A stretch of 36,163 bases of DNA from Planctomycetia bacterium (GCA_021413845.1 JAIOPP010000102.1:1-36163), one strand, 5' to 3'. Positions 26,783 through 35,421 are shown, numbered from the stretch's first letter. Numbers and translations are program-made. The notes: a model not told the origin generated them from the letters alone.

Positions 26783-28081
26783 ATGTCGTCACCCCGGCGC
26801 GTTCCACGACGAGATTTCCTGGCAACCGCGGCCATTGCAACGGCTGCCCCCTTTGCGGCTTCACGTTCGGTCATCGCCGCGCCGAAGACGCCCGTCGCCA
26901 ACGAGCGGCTCACGCTCGGGTTCATCGGAATGGGCAAGCAAAGTCGCGGGCATTTGCAATGGGCGTTGAACAACCCTCAGACGGAGGTGGTCGCCGTATG
27001 CGACGTGCATGATCTCCGACTCGAAGATGCCGCGGTTGCGGTCGGGAAGAAATACGGCGAGAGGAAGAAGTCAGGCTCGGCGGTTACTTGCGCCTCGTAT
27101 CGAGACTTCCGTAAACTGCTCGCTCGCGACGACATCGACGGGGTTGTGATCTCGACCCCCGATCACTGGCACGCGATTCCTTCCATTTTGGCGGCGCGGG
27201 CGAAGAAGCATGTCTATTGCGAGAAACCGCTCTCGCTGACGATCTCCGAATCGCGGGCGATGGTCGCTGCGGCGCGCGAGAATAAGATCGTGTTTCAAAC
27301 CGGCAGCCAACAGCGGACCGAATTCGGCGGCGTTTTCCGTAAAGCGGTGGAGTATGTACGCAGCGGACGAATCGGCCGAGTAAAGACCGTCCGCGTCGGC
27401 GTAGGTGCGCCGGCAAAACCTTGCGACTTAGCCGAAGAGCCGACGCCGAAAGGGATCGATTGGAATCTATGGAACGGCCCGTCGCCCGAGCGCGGCTTCA
27501 GTCATATCCTCTGCCCGCTCGACGTCCACAATCACTTCCCGCAGTTTCGCCTCTATCGCGAGTACGCTTGCGGAATGCTCGCCGATATGGGTGCGCATCA
27601 CTTCGACATCGCGCAATGGGCCTTGAACAAAGACGGGACCGGCCCCGTCGAAATTCATCCGCCCGAACAAGGAGAGACCGGCCTTCGATTCGTCTATGCT
27701 GATGGTGTCGAGATGTTCCACGGCGGCCCGAGCGGCTGCACGTTCGAGGGGACGGAAGGGACGATCTACGTCGATCGTAAAGGGATCGAGTCGACGCCGA
27801 AGTCGATTCTCGAAACGCCGCTGGGAGAGAAAGATTTCCACTTGCCCGACGTCGGCGGCAATCACAAGCAGAACTGGCTCGACTGCATTCGGACCGGCGA
27901 GAAACCTGTCGCCGACGTCGAGATCGGCGCCCGAACGGCTCAAGTGTGTCAATTGGCGAACATCGGCTACCAACTCCGTCGTTCGCTGAAATGGAATCCC
28001 GATCGAGAAGAATTTCTCGACGACGCCGAGGCGAATCGGCTGCGAAGTCGCGAGAATCGTTCACCCTGGAATGAGATTTAA
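26783..28081 (+). CDS. Tat-exported Gfo/Idh/MocA-family oxidoreductase
   Basis: 432 residues from MSSPRRVPRRDFLATAAIAT; an ATG 15 bp upstream (26768) is also possible. The twin-arginine leader (PRRDFLATAAIATAAPFAA) implies export with cofactor. The Rossmann fold binds NAD(P): RLTLGFIGMGKQSRGHL near residue 45, then VVAVCDVHD. The conserved lysine motif CEKPLSLTISES is present, and IDGVVISTPDHWHA matches the family's 'dvVdIaTPdhwHa'. The C-terminal half has DVHNHFPQFRLYREYACGML, GAHHFDIAQWALN and the closing NHKQNWLDCIRTGEKPVADV, typical of planctomycete Gfo/Idh/MocA enzymes. These usually oxidise or isomerise sugars or glycans; the substrate is unknown. Divergent from DUF1501 across 169 bp. 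Confidence 0.93.
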   Translation: MSSPRRVPRRDFLATAAIATAAPFAASRSVIAAPKTPVANERLTLGFIGMGKQSRGHLQWALNNPQTEVVAVCDVHDLRLEDAAVAVGKKYGERKKSGSAVTCASYRDFRKLLARDDIDGVVISTPDHWHAIPSILAARAKKHVYCEKPLSLTISESRAMVAAARENKIVFQTGSQQRTEFGGVFRKAVEYVRSGRIGRVKTVRVGVGAPAKPCDLAEEPTPKGIDWNLWNGPSPERGFSHILCPLDVHNHFPQFRLYREYACGMLADMGAHHFDIAQWALNKDGTGPVEIHPPEQGETGLRFVYADGVEMFHGGPSGCTFEGTEGTIYVDRKGIESTPKSILETPLGEKDFHLPDVGGNHKQNWLDCIRTGEKPVADVEIGARTAQVCQLANIGYQLRRSLKWNPDREEFLDDAEANRLRSRENRSPWNEI

Positions 28082-28184
28082 TGACTTCCAAGACGCTGTG
28101 TGCCAACCGAATTGATGCTTCACAATCCGCTCCGAGGCGACCGATTATTTCGGTCAATCCGCTGGAGGCGGAGCCTTGAAACGC

Positions 28185-29393
28185 TCAGCGAAACAGCCGC
28201 GGCAACTCGGTGAACAACGTGAAGCCGCCCATGGCTGTCATGACGGCGACCACGACTCCGCCGGCGATCGTCATCCAGAGCGGATGTCGATAGGTGCCGA
28301 CGATCTTCCGCCGATAGACGGCCAGGAGCATAATCGCCAGCGCGATCGGCAAGATGAGTCCATTGACGGCTCCCGCCAAAATCAGCAGTCGCACCGCCCG
28401 GCCGGCAATGAGAAAGATCGTCGTCGACAACATGATAAACCCGGCGACCACCCAATCATGCCGGCGGTCGACCGTGCGCCTGAGCGTGCGCAGGAACGAT
28501 ACCGATGTGTAGGCGGAACCGGCCACCGACGTGATCGCGGCGGCCCACATGACGACGCCGAACAATCGATAACCGACTTCGCCGGCGGCTAGTCGGAATG
28601 CCGAGGCCGGAGGATTGGCGGGATCCGGCGTTAGTCCTTGAGCGACGACCCCCAACACGGCCAAGAACAAGGCGACGCGCATACAGGCCGTTACCAAGAT
28701 CCCCGAGACCGAACTCTGCGTGACCTGCGGCAAGGTTTCGACGCCGACGATCTTGGCCTCCAACAGACGATGCGCTCCGGCGAACGTGATGTAGCCGCCG
28801 ACGGTACCGCCGACCAAAGTCACGATCGCCAAGAGGAACGCGGGACGCTGAGCTTCTTCGACGAGCGGCGCTATCGAGCGGACCGCGGCTTCGCCGAGCG
28901 GCGGTCGCGCCGTCGCGGCGACGTACAACGTCAACCCGATCATCAACGCTCCGAGGACCAAGACGAACCGGTCCATGGTTCGCGCCGCCCCTTTCGAGAG
29001 GAATAGCCCGACGGCTAGGAGCGCGCTGATCACGGCTCCCGTTTCGACCGAGATGCCGAACATCACGTTGACGCCGAGTCCGGCCCCGGCCACGTTGCCG
29101 ATGTTGAACGCCAAGCCGCCGAAAACGATGAGCGAGGCCAGCACGTAGCCTAGTCCCGGCAGCACCGCGTTGGCGATGTCCTGCGCTCGCATTTGCGAGA
29201 CGGCGATGATCCGCCAGACGTTGACCTGCGCGCCGACATCGAGCAAGATCGAGGCCAAGATGACGCATCCGAAGCTCGCGCCGAACTGGGTGGTGAAGAC
29301 GGTCGTCTGGGTGAGAAAGCCGGGGCCGATCGCCGAGGTCGCCATCAGAAAGGCCGCGCCGAGCAACGGGCTAAGACGAGCTTTGGGGATCAT
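28185..29393 (-). CDS. NRAMP-superfamily transporter lacking canonical metal motifs
   Basis: 402 residues with about eleven hydrophobic helices. Helix 1 reads ATSAIGPGFLTQTTVFTTQF: the GPG turn of NRAMP proteins is there, but the DPGN metal motif is replaced by TQTTV. Helix 6 has GGYITFAGAHRLLEAK instead of the usual MPHN-type motif. Other parts (LASILLDVGAQVNVWRIIA, IVFGGLAFNIGNVAGAGLG, VMWAAAITSVAGSAYTSVSF) keep the family fold. Known NRAMP relatives with such changes include Mg-transporting NRMT proteins and the uncharacterised YcsG type, so manganese transport should not be assumed. The gene is convergent with Gfo/Idh/MocA and divergent from the SBBP gene. No MntR-like site or partner gene is visible. 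Confidence 0.85.
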   Translation of the reverse strand: MIPKARLSPLLGAAFLMATSAIGPGFLTQTTVFTTQFGASFGCVILASILLDVGAQVNVWRIIAVSQMRAQDIANAVLPGLGYVLASLIVFGGLAFNIGNVAGAGLGVNVMFGISVETGAVISALLAVGLFLSKGAARTMDRFVLVLGALMIGLTLYVAATARPPLGEAAVRSIAPLVEEAQRPAFLLAIVTLVGGTVGGYITFAGAHRLLEAKIVGVETLPQVTQSSVSGILVTACMRVALFLAVLGVVAQGLTPDPANPPASAFRLAAGEVGYRLFGVVMWAAAITSVAGSAYTSVSFLRTLRRTVDRRHDWVVAGFIMLSTTIFLIAGRAVRLLILAGAVNGLILPIALAIMLLAVYRRKIVGTYRHPLWMTIAGGVVVAVMTAMGGFTLFTELPRLFR

Positions 29394-29583
29394 GGTCGGC
29401 GCTCGGCGTTGAGTGTTCGGGATGTGAACCTAGTCGGAGACGTTTCGCCATTGCGACGGTCGCATACGTTTCATCCGGGCTACTACCGGCAATTTTCAAG
29501 GTTCGCGGACTCAATAATAGCAGCATCAAGCCGCGACATCTGTGCACTACGACGTTTAACACCCAGTCGGCCAGGACTCGCTC

Positions 29584-30966
29584 ATGAACTACAAGGCTTC
29601 CATCGTCATCGTCGTCTCGTTGATCATCATGATGACGACGTTGGAGTCGGAGGCGGCCGATCCGGAGACGCCTCCCGCCTTCGCGTGGACGGTCTCCGGC
29701 GGTGGGAAGCTGAGCGACAAGGTCCGCGGCGTCTGTTTCGATTCCGAGGGGAACGTCTTTCTCGCCGGTGAAACGACCGAAGGAGCGAAGTTCGCCGGCG
29801 TCGACATCCCGGCGGCCGCGGGGATGAACTTCTTCCTCGCCAAGCTCGACGCCGATGGAAAGCGACTCTGGGTTCGGAGCGGCGGCGGAAGTTTGATCGA
29901 TCGGGCGTACGGCGTCGCAACCGATCGAGAAGGCAACTGCTACGTAACAGGCCACTATCAAAGCCCCGATGCCGATTTCGACGGCGTGAACCTCCCCCAG
30001 CGCGGCACCTACGACATCTTCGTCGCCAAGTATGACCGCGACGGGAAGCTCCTCTGGATCCAAACCGGCGGCGGTGCGGGTTACGACTACGGCCACGGCA
30101 TTGCAATCGACGGACGCGGCGATGTGATCGTCACTGGTGCCGTCGTCGGGAAGGGAAAGTTCGGCGATCTCGAAGTCGGCGACGGCACCGGTGCGCACAT
30201 CTTTTGGGCGAAGTACCATGCCGATGGAAGGCTCGCTTGGGTCAAGGCGGCCGACGGTCAAGCCGGTGGAGCGGGCCATGGTGTCGCCGTCGACGGTCGC
30301 GACCAGATTTACATTGCAGGGATTACCTCCGGCTCCGGTCGGTTCGGCGATCAGCCGCTAGTCACGCCGAAAGGCTCGTCGGCCGTCATCGCGAAGCTCT
30401 CATCCACCGGCGACGTGCTGTGGATCTCGCAACACTTCGGCGAAGCAAGTTGCCTCTTCCACGAAATCGCCTGCGACGCTGAGGGACGTGTCTGGGCCTG
30501 CGGCATGTTCAAGGGACGTGCGACGTTCGGCGGCGAGACCTTCACGACGACCGGGCCGAAAGACAGCGATGCGTTCCTCAGCCACTTCACTGCCGACGGC
30601 AAGCTCGCCTGGACTCGTGTCGGCCAAGGCCCGGCGGTCGACTACGGCCTCGGTGTCGCTACGGACGGGCGCGGCAATTCGTACCTCACCGGTGAGTTCA
30701 CGGCCGACTTCCGACTCGCCGGCGCGACACTGCAGAGTCGCGGCGGCGTCGATGTCTACGTCGCCAAGTTCGACGCCGCAGGGACACTCCGTTGGATCAC
30801 GCAGGCCGGCGGCGCGACCGGCGACAACGCCTACACGTTGGCCCGAGACACAAAGCACGGAATCGTGATCGGCGGCTCGTTCAGCGGCACGGCGAAGTTC
30901 GGCGACGCCGAGATCACGAGCGGCGGCGCGAGTGATCTGTACGTCGCGAAGCTCAAGGTTGAGTGA
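29584..30966 (+). CDS. Exported SBBP-type beta-propeller protein
   Basis: 460 residues. Signal peptide within MNYKASIVIVVSLIIMMTTL. Seven to eight repeats of 50-55 residues follow, each with the SBBP pattern: a blade starting WtvsGGG, a calcium-type turn (FDSEGNVFLAGETTEGAKFA), then FLAKLDADGKRLWVRSGGG. Examples: GVATDREGNCYVTGHYQSP, IDGRGDVIVTGAVVGKGKF, VDGRDQIYIAGITSGSGRFG, DAEGRVWACGMFKGRATFG, TDGRGNSYLTGEFTADF. Repeats are clearly homologous and in phase. SBBP domains occur in large secreted planctomycete and actinobacterial proteins; here the protein is only the propeller, so it is likely a binding scaffold. It is followed by DUF885 on the same strand after 68 bp. Confidence 0.9.
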   Translation: MNYKASIVIVVSLIIMMTTLESEAADPETPPAFAWTVSGGGKLSDKVRGVCFDSEGNVFLAGETTEGAKFAGVDIPAAAGMNFFLAKLDADGKRLWVRSGGGSLIDRAYGVATDREGNCYVTGHYQSPDADFDGVNLPQRGTYDIFVAKYDRDGKLLWIQTGGGAGYDYGHGIAIDGRGDVIVTGAVVGKGKFGDLEVGDGTGAHIFWAKYHADGRLAWVKAADGQAGGAGHGVAVDGRDQIYIAGITSGSGRFGDQPLVTPKGSSAVIAKLSSTGDVLWISQHFGEASCLFHEIACDAEGRVWACGMFKGRATFGGETFTTTGPKDSDAFLSHFTADGKLAWTRVGQGPAVDYGLGVATDGRGNSYLTGEFTADFRLAGATLQSRGGVDVYVAKFDAAGTLRWITQAGGATGDNAYTLARDTKHGIVIGGSFSGTAKFGDAEITSGGASDLYVAKLKVE

Positions 30967-31034
30967 AGCCCGGCATTGGGCCTGCGCACGAATCCTCGCT
31001 CCCTTTTGATCTCCTTCACCTCCGAATCCCCACC

Positions 31035-32795
31035 ATGAATCGCCTGCTTTTTCTCATCGCGTTGTCAGCGATCGTCTTCATGACCACTCCTACTCAAGCC
31101 GCCGAAGCCGACCAAAAACTCGAAGCCTTCTTTCGCGACTACCTCGAAGAAGTCTTCCAGCTCCGCCCGCTCGATGCGACGCAGCTCGGCGACCATCGCT
31201 TCGACTCGCTGCTCGACGACATCTCGCCGGAGGCCCGAGCTGGTTGGTTGGCGCTCGACAAGCGGCGGCTCGCTGCGCTACCGAAGGAAGTCGCTTTCGA
31301 GGTCCTCTCGGCCGACGGCAAGGTGAGCTACGGGATCCTGCGAGACGAGCTGGCTCGATCGATTTGGCTAGCCGAGAACACGCGTCGGTTTGAAGAAGAC
31401 CCGCGGGTCTACGGAGGGTACATCAGCGATTGCGTGTTCTCCCTACTCACACAGTCGACGCTGCCGAAAGACACGAACATCACCAACGCCGTCGCCAGGA
31501 TGGCGCACATCCCGGGCATCACCGCCACGGCGAAGACGACGATCACCAGCCCGCCCCCGTCGGTCTTGGAAACGGCGGTGCTGCAGAATCGGGGTGCGAT
31601 CCACTTCTACGAGCAGGAGCTCTTCACGCTCGTAGGCGACACGCCGCAGCTCGCCGCATTGAAGAAGGCGGCCGAACCGGTCGTCGTGGCGCTTCGCGCT
31701 CATCAGCAGTTCTTGGAGACCGAGGTTCGCCCGCGCGCGACCGGCCAATGGCGACTCGGTAAGGAAAAGTTTTCGCGCAAACTGGAGCTCGTGCTCGACG
31801 CCGGGATGTCGGCCGACGAAGTTTTCGCGGCCGCCGAAGCGGAACTCGTTCGGGTGCGCAACGACATGTACGTCGTCGCGCGGCAGCTTTGGAGTAAGCA
31901 CTTTCCCAGGCAGCCGCTCCCGCCCGACGATACAGCTGGACGCGCGAAAACCATTCGAGAGGTGCTGCGCAAAGTTGGAGAGAATCACGGCCCGCCGGAG
32001 CGGCTCATCGCCGATGCTCGCGCGACCGTCGGTCGGATCAAGACCTTCATCCAAGAACGCGACATCTTGCGTTTGCCGGAGCCAGACCGCTGCCTGATCT
32101 TGGAGATGCCGGAGTTTCGCCGCGGCAACTCGGCCGCCTATCTTGATCCGGCCCTGCCGCTCGATCCGCTCGGCTCCAGCACCTACGCGGTCAGCCCACC
32201 GCCGGCCGATTGGAGCGCCGCCCGACTCCGGAGCTTCCTCGAGGAATACAACCAGCACATGCTGCAAATCCTCACGATTCACGAGGCCTATCCGGGCCAT
32301 TACGTGCAGCTGGAATATGCCAACCGGCACAAGTCGCTGATTCGCCGTGCGCTTGGCTCGGGGGTGTTCGCCGAAGGGTGGGCCGTCTACACGGAGCAGA
32401 TGATGCTCGACCAAGGCTACGGCGACGGCGATCTCGAGCTCCGCCTGAACCAGTTCAAGTTCTTCCTCCGCACTGTGGCCAATGCGATCCTCGATCACAA
32501 AATACACTGCACCGACCTAAGCGACGAAGCCGCCCTCCGCTTCCTCATGGACGATGCCTTCCAGTCCGAAGGGGAAGCCCGGCTCAAGATCATTCGCGCC
32601 AAGCAAAGCTCAGTGCAACTGAGCACCTACTTCGTCGGTCGGACGGCGTTCTACAATCTGCGGCAAGAAATCCAGCGAGAACTCGGTGAGAAGTTCGACC
32701 TCGGCCGCTACCACGAAGCGGTGCTCGCGCACGGCTCCGTGCCGGTGAAGTATTTGCCGGAGTTGGTTCGACGGAGGCTGGCGGAGTCCCGGTGA
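31035..32795 (+). CDS. DUF885-family exported zinc-peptidase-like protein
   Basis: 586 residues from MNRLLFLIALSAIVFMTTPT, a signal peptide. A longer frame from a GTG at 30963 overlaps the SBBP stop and adds a non-signal tail, so the ATG at 31035 is chosen. DUF885 proteins are largely helical with a thermolysin-type active site: HEAYPGH (416-422) supplies two zinc ligands and the catalytic Glu, and EGWAVYTE (447-454) the third ligand. Other family segments are RLGKEKFSRKLELVLDAGM, ERLIADARATVGRIKTFI, FRRGNSAAYLDPALPLDP and QSEGEARLKIIRAKQSSVQL. Length fits (550-620). It is presumably a periplasmic peptidase; the substrate is unknown. Probably co-transcribed with the SBBP gene. Confidence 0.93.
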   Translation: MNRLLFLIALSAIVFMTTPTQAAEADQKLEAFFRDYLEEVFQLRPLDATQLGDHRFDSLLDDISPEARAGWLALDKRRLAALPKEVAFEVLSADGKVSYGILRDELARSIWLAENTRRFEEDPRVYGGYISDCVFSLLTQSTLPKDTNITNAVARMAHIPGITATAKTTITSPPPSVLETAVLQNRGAIHFYEQELFTLVGDTPQLAALKKAAEPVVVALRAHQQFLETEVRPRATGQWRLGKEKFSRKLELVLDAGMSADEVFAAAEAELVRVRNDMYVVARQLWSKHFPRQPLPPDDTAGRAKTIREVLRKVGENHGPPERLIADARATVGRIKTFIQERDILRLPEPDRCLILEMPEFRRGNSAAYLDPALPLDPLGSSTYAVSPPPADWSAARLRSFLEEYNQHMLQILTIHEAYPGHYVQLEYANRHKSLIRRALGSGVFAEGWAVYTEQMMLDQGYGDGDLELRLNQFKFFLRTVANAILDHKIHCTDLSDEAALRFLMDDAFQSEGEARLKIIRAKQSSVQLSTYFVGRTAFYNLRQEIQRELGEKFDLGRYHEAVLAHGSVPVKYLPELVRRRLAESR

Positions 32796-32943
32796 GAGCC
32801 ATTCGTGCGTCGCTGCGCAACAACGGACAAGTCACATCGCCTTAAATCTCGATCGCGACTCGGGCACACTGCGTGCCGAGAGAGCCCGGCAGTCGCGCTG
32901 CTACCCCGGACGTATATCATGCGAGAAGGGACAAGTCATCAAT

Positions 32944-33189
32944 ATGGTTCGTGACCGGCAATCGACGGGCTCCTGTCCCGAATGCAACGGCGGTACCGTG
33001 ACCTGCCTTCACAACCATTTTGCGACGGACGCGCGTACGATCCACTCCTGGGAGCATCGCTGCTCCGATTGCGGCTATCGCGTAACGCAGGCTTTTCGCA
33101 CCGACGATCCGGAGTTCGATCCGACGATCGATCCCACGGTCTGTCCCTTCTGCGGCCGACAGGTCGCCGTCGGCTGGGCGACGCCGTAG
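32944..33189 (+). CDS. Small zinc-ribbon protein
   Basis: 81 residues. Three CxxC knuckles are visible: CPEC (11-14), CSDC (40-43) and CPFC (67-70), with His23, His25, His34 and His38 as further possible ligands. This would support at least one zinc ribbon and perhaps a second site. A purine-rich GAGAAGGGAC lies about 10 bp before the ATG. The last third overlaps the tail of the epimerase pseudogene on the other strand, and its stop codon falls inside that gene's native sequence, so the true C-terminus may also be lost at the same junction. Function unknown; such ribbons bind nucleic acids or partner proteins. Confidence 0.65.
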   Translation: MVRDRQSTGSCPECNGGTVTCLHNHFATDARTIHSWEHRCSDCGYRVTQAFRTDDPEFDPTIDPTVCPFCGRQVAVGWATP

Positions 33190-33713
33190 ACGCCGGTCGG
33201 CCGCAAGGCGCAGATCGGGTACTTCATCCCCCAGCCGTAGCTGTGCACGAATTGTTCGAGCGACGCTTTATGGGCACCGTAATGACTTGTCGGCGTCGTC
33301 GGATGCGTCTCGTCGAGCGGACGGTCGCCGAGAATCTTTTCATGTACGGCGCACGTCGAGATGAACACGAACCGCTCGACGCCGGTTCTGCGAGCCGCTT
33401 CGATGAGTTGGAGCGTCCCTAAGACGTTCTTCTCCGCGAATGTGAAAATGTCTCCTTCGCCTCCTCGAAAGCCGCCGCCGGGATGATGCAGCGCGGCATG
33501 CACGACGGCGTCACAACCGGCCACGAGTTCTGCGGCTTGGGCCTTATTTCCTAAGCCTCCTTCGATCCATTCGATTTTCGGCCCAACGTCGTCCAGGCCG
33601 TCTCGATCACTCTCCGGTCGGTACCAGCAACGGCAAGTATGCCCTGCGGCAACCAAGTGCCGCACGATGTAGCGGCCGACGAAGCCCGTGGTGCCGGTGA
33701 CGGCAATTTTCAT
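33075..33713 (-). pseudogene. NAD-dependent epimerase/dehydratase, 3'-truncated
   Basis: From MKIAVTGTTGFVGRYIVRHL at 33713 (purine-rich AAGGAAAGGAT upstream) the frame gives 212 residues, but family-like sequence ends near residue 180 at RPTGVYGVAQ. The extended short-chain dehydrogenase features are intact up to there: Gly-rich NAD loop (G7, G10, G13), CDAVVHAALHH, FAEKNVLGTLQLIEAARR, the Ser of FVFISTCAVH and the catalytic Tyr145-Lys149 (YGAHK). After residue 180 the translation (TATCRPQKGQTVG) is just the reverse of the zinc-ribbon gene. Full-length enzymes have about 300-330 residues with a substrate-binding C-domain, which is missing, so the gene is broken, probably by a deletion or rearrangement at about 33177. 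Confidence 0.85.
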
Positions 33714-33782
33714 ATCCGGATCCTTTCCTTGTCCTTTTCCCACCGCCGGCGTCAGCGCCGACGACTACCTTGGAAACATTCT

Positions 33783-34160
33783 ATGCCACTAGCTCAGAGT
33801 CTAACGGAATACATCCGCGCTTGCTTCACCGGCATCTGGATCGAAAGTCACGAACATCAAGACGCATTGGCCGAGATCGCCGGTCTCTGCCGTCGTGAGA
33901 GTTGGCGACTGGCGACTTGGGACATCGACCGCGGACTCGACGTCGGCGGCAACGAACCGACGAACAGCTCGGGACAAGATCCGCTGTCGGCGATTCGAGC
34001 GCTGAGCTCGCTGGCGTCGGCCGACGGCACGGCGATCTTGGTGCTGCAGATTTTTCATCGGTTCTTGCAGTCGGCCGAAATCTTGCAAGCCCTCGCCCGA
34101 CAGATCATGAGCGGCAAGCAACACCGGACGTTCGTCGTGACGGTCCCGTCCCACAAGTAG
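33783..34160 (+). pseudogene. AAA-type ATPase N-terminal fragment
   Basis: 125 residues from MPLAQSLTEYIRACFTGIWI. The sequence resembles the N-terminal domain of a planctomycete AAA-family ATPase found in several genomes: IRACFTGIWIESHEHQDALA, SWRLATWDIDRGL, DPLSAIRALSSLASADGTAI, FHRFLQSAEILQALARQI, and GKQHRTFVVTVPS. In relatives this is followed by a second half with Walker motifs and a 500-residue total. Here the frame stops shortly after FVVTVPSHK, before any P-loop (GxxGxGKS/T), so the product cannot hydrolyse ATP as such. The assignment relies on pattern memory, so the family is likely but not certain. It is divergent from the truncated epimerase. Confidence 0.6.
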
Positions 34161-34270
34161 CAAGCGGGCGCCTTAATGAAACGCTATTCGAGCTTATGCA
34201 GCTCGAAGCACCAGGCGCGATGCGACCTCGGCGCTATACGGTTCCAACCCCGGGCTACGACTTGAATCGG

Positions 34271-35200
34271 TCAACCGGCATCTGCCGGTCGCGGTGATGT
34301 CTGCAGGCCGGCGGCCGTCTTAGACGACGACCTTGTCAAGCAGCAGTCTTCGCAAAACTTCCAGACGCGGTTGATGCTGCCGCGACGGTACCTACATAGC
34401 ACCACTCGGTTGTTGAAATTTCCGTCCACGGTGCAGACCGTGTCGGTATCCTCATCGTAGGCGAGCGCCAAGGTGTAGTGAGAGCCGCCGTTCACGGTAA
34501 GAAAGTTCCCGTGAATGGCGTGTCCCGCCTTCGAATAAGCAATCATCTCATTCAAGGAGCTGCTCGCCATCGCTCTGCCGTCAATGGTGCGGTGGAGGTT
34601 CCAGTCGCTGAAGATGTTACACCAGGCTCCGCCCGGGCAATATCCACGTCCTCTCTTGTGCGGATAGTTCATTTCCCAAAGATGGAGCTCGGCGACGGCC
34701 GAGATCATCGTGACCGCTCGAAGATTTTCGATGTCATCGTAACCACCAGTGATTCCGAAATACGTTGTCGGCAGATCGGCGACCTTCGTGACCTGGGTCT
34801 CGTCTTCGTCATCCATTCTCCATAGCGAGACGTGGAACTCGTATGCCGTGCGAGGCTCAAGATTCTTGATGGTCGCGATCGCCGACTCGGAATCGACCAT
34901 CTCTACCCTGATCGAAGCCTGCAGCTTCTCCTTACTGCGCCGCAGGCTGACATAGTCGAAGTAAAAGAAATACTTCTCCGGACTCGTCCTCACCTCCTCA
35001 TCAAAGATCCGAAACATGATTTCGAGCCGGTCGTCGAAAACGTTTTCGATGGCGTGCTGGTATTCGTAATTGACCGTCTTGGCCACCAGCGTCGGTATGG
35101 GCGTTTGATGGCTCAAGAGAGTACGAGCGTGCATGCCGGGAGCGGCTGCTGCAACGTGGCAATAAAGGAATGCGAGAATCAACAACAGGGCCGTTCGCAT
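34271..35200 (-). CDS. Secreted Fn3-like / CHAP-like cysteine peptidase or amidase
   Basis: 309 residues from MRTALLLILAFLYCHVAAAA, a signal peptide; the ATG at 35200 is preferred (AGAGAGAAG 7 bp upstream). Residues about 60-140 form a fibronectin-III-like domain (IATIKNLEPRTAYEFHVSLW). Residues about 180-280 resemble the papain-like CHAP/NlpC-type fold: AWCNIFSDW (Cys194 as nucleophile, compare 'WCaaFvsw' in CHAP), SHYTLALAYDED (His241) and TVDGNFNNRVVLCRYRRG (Asp259/Asn261, compare 'tieGNt.nrV'). CHAP domains cleave peptidoglycan cross-links; several CHAP proteins are autolysins. No relative was recalled, so this is fold-level inference. The start codon overlaps the stop of a small upstream ORF (TGATG). 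The tail after about residue 290 has no counterpart. Confidence 0.65.
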   Translation of the reverse strand: MRTALLLILAFLYCHVAAAAPGMHARTLLSHQTPIPTLVAKTVNYEYQHAIENVFDDRLEIMFRIFDEEVRTSPEKYFFYFDYVSLRRSKEKLQASIRVEMVDSESAIATIKNLEPRTAYEFHVSLWRMDDEDETQVTKVADLPTTYFGITGGYDDIENLRAVTMISAVAELHLWEMNYPHKRGRGYCPGGAWCNIFSDWNLHRTIDGRAMASSSLNEMIAYSKAGHAIHGNFLTVNGGSHYTLALAYDEDTDTVCTVDGNFNNRVVLCRYRRGSINRVWKFCEDCCLTRSSSKTAAGLQTSPRPADAG

Positions 35201-35421
35201 CAGGATCTTCTCTCTTCTTCGAAAAAAGGAATGACTTCCATGTCTTGGCCGACAGCGTGTCCGTGCTGCGGCGGAGGATGTTGCGCGTCGGGAGCCTGGA
35301 GGCTCTCCAAGTCGTCTAATAGACGGCAAGTAAAGATCGCGGTCTTCAACCCTACAGATTTCAGTGCCAAGTGCAATCGGCTACCACTTTCGGCCGGATT
35401 GACGAAACGGAAAGCGTTCAC
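35200..35421 (-). CDS. Possible small coupled ORF upstream of the CHAP-like gene
   Basis: 73 residues from a GTG start (MNAFRFVNPAESGSRLHLAL). Its stop codon and the CHAP-like ATG share one base (TGATG), the classic arrangement for coupled translation. The product is hydrophilic with an Asp/Glu-rich end (FFEEERRS) and a Pro/His patch (HPPPQHGH). No signal or known domain. An in-frame stop lies 9 bp before the GTG, which limits the start choice. Weakness: no clear ribosome site and no recognised relative; it could be a chance ORF. Confidence 0.35.
   Translation of the reverse strand: MNAFRFVNPAESGSRLHLALKSVGLKTAIFTCRLLDDLESLQAPDAQHPPPQHGHAVGQDMEVIPFFEEERRS

Noticed and set aside
29371-30279. 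302-aa minus-strand ORF antisense to the SBBP gene
   Set aside because: It mirrors the repeat periodicity of the plus-strand propeller repeats and has no independent domain.
31443-32507. 354-aa minus-strand ORF antisense to DUF885
   Set aside because: The DUF885 active-site motifs HEAYPGH and EGWAVYTE on the plus strand settle the coding strand.
34240-34300. Hairpin ACCGG-CATCTG-CCGGT near the CHAP-like gene's 3' end as a terminator
   Set aside because: The stem is only five base pairs and no T-run follows on either strand.
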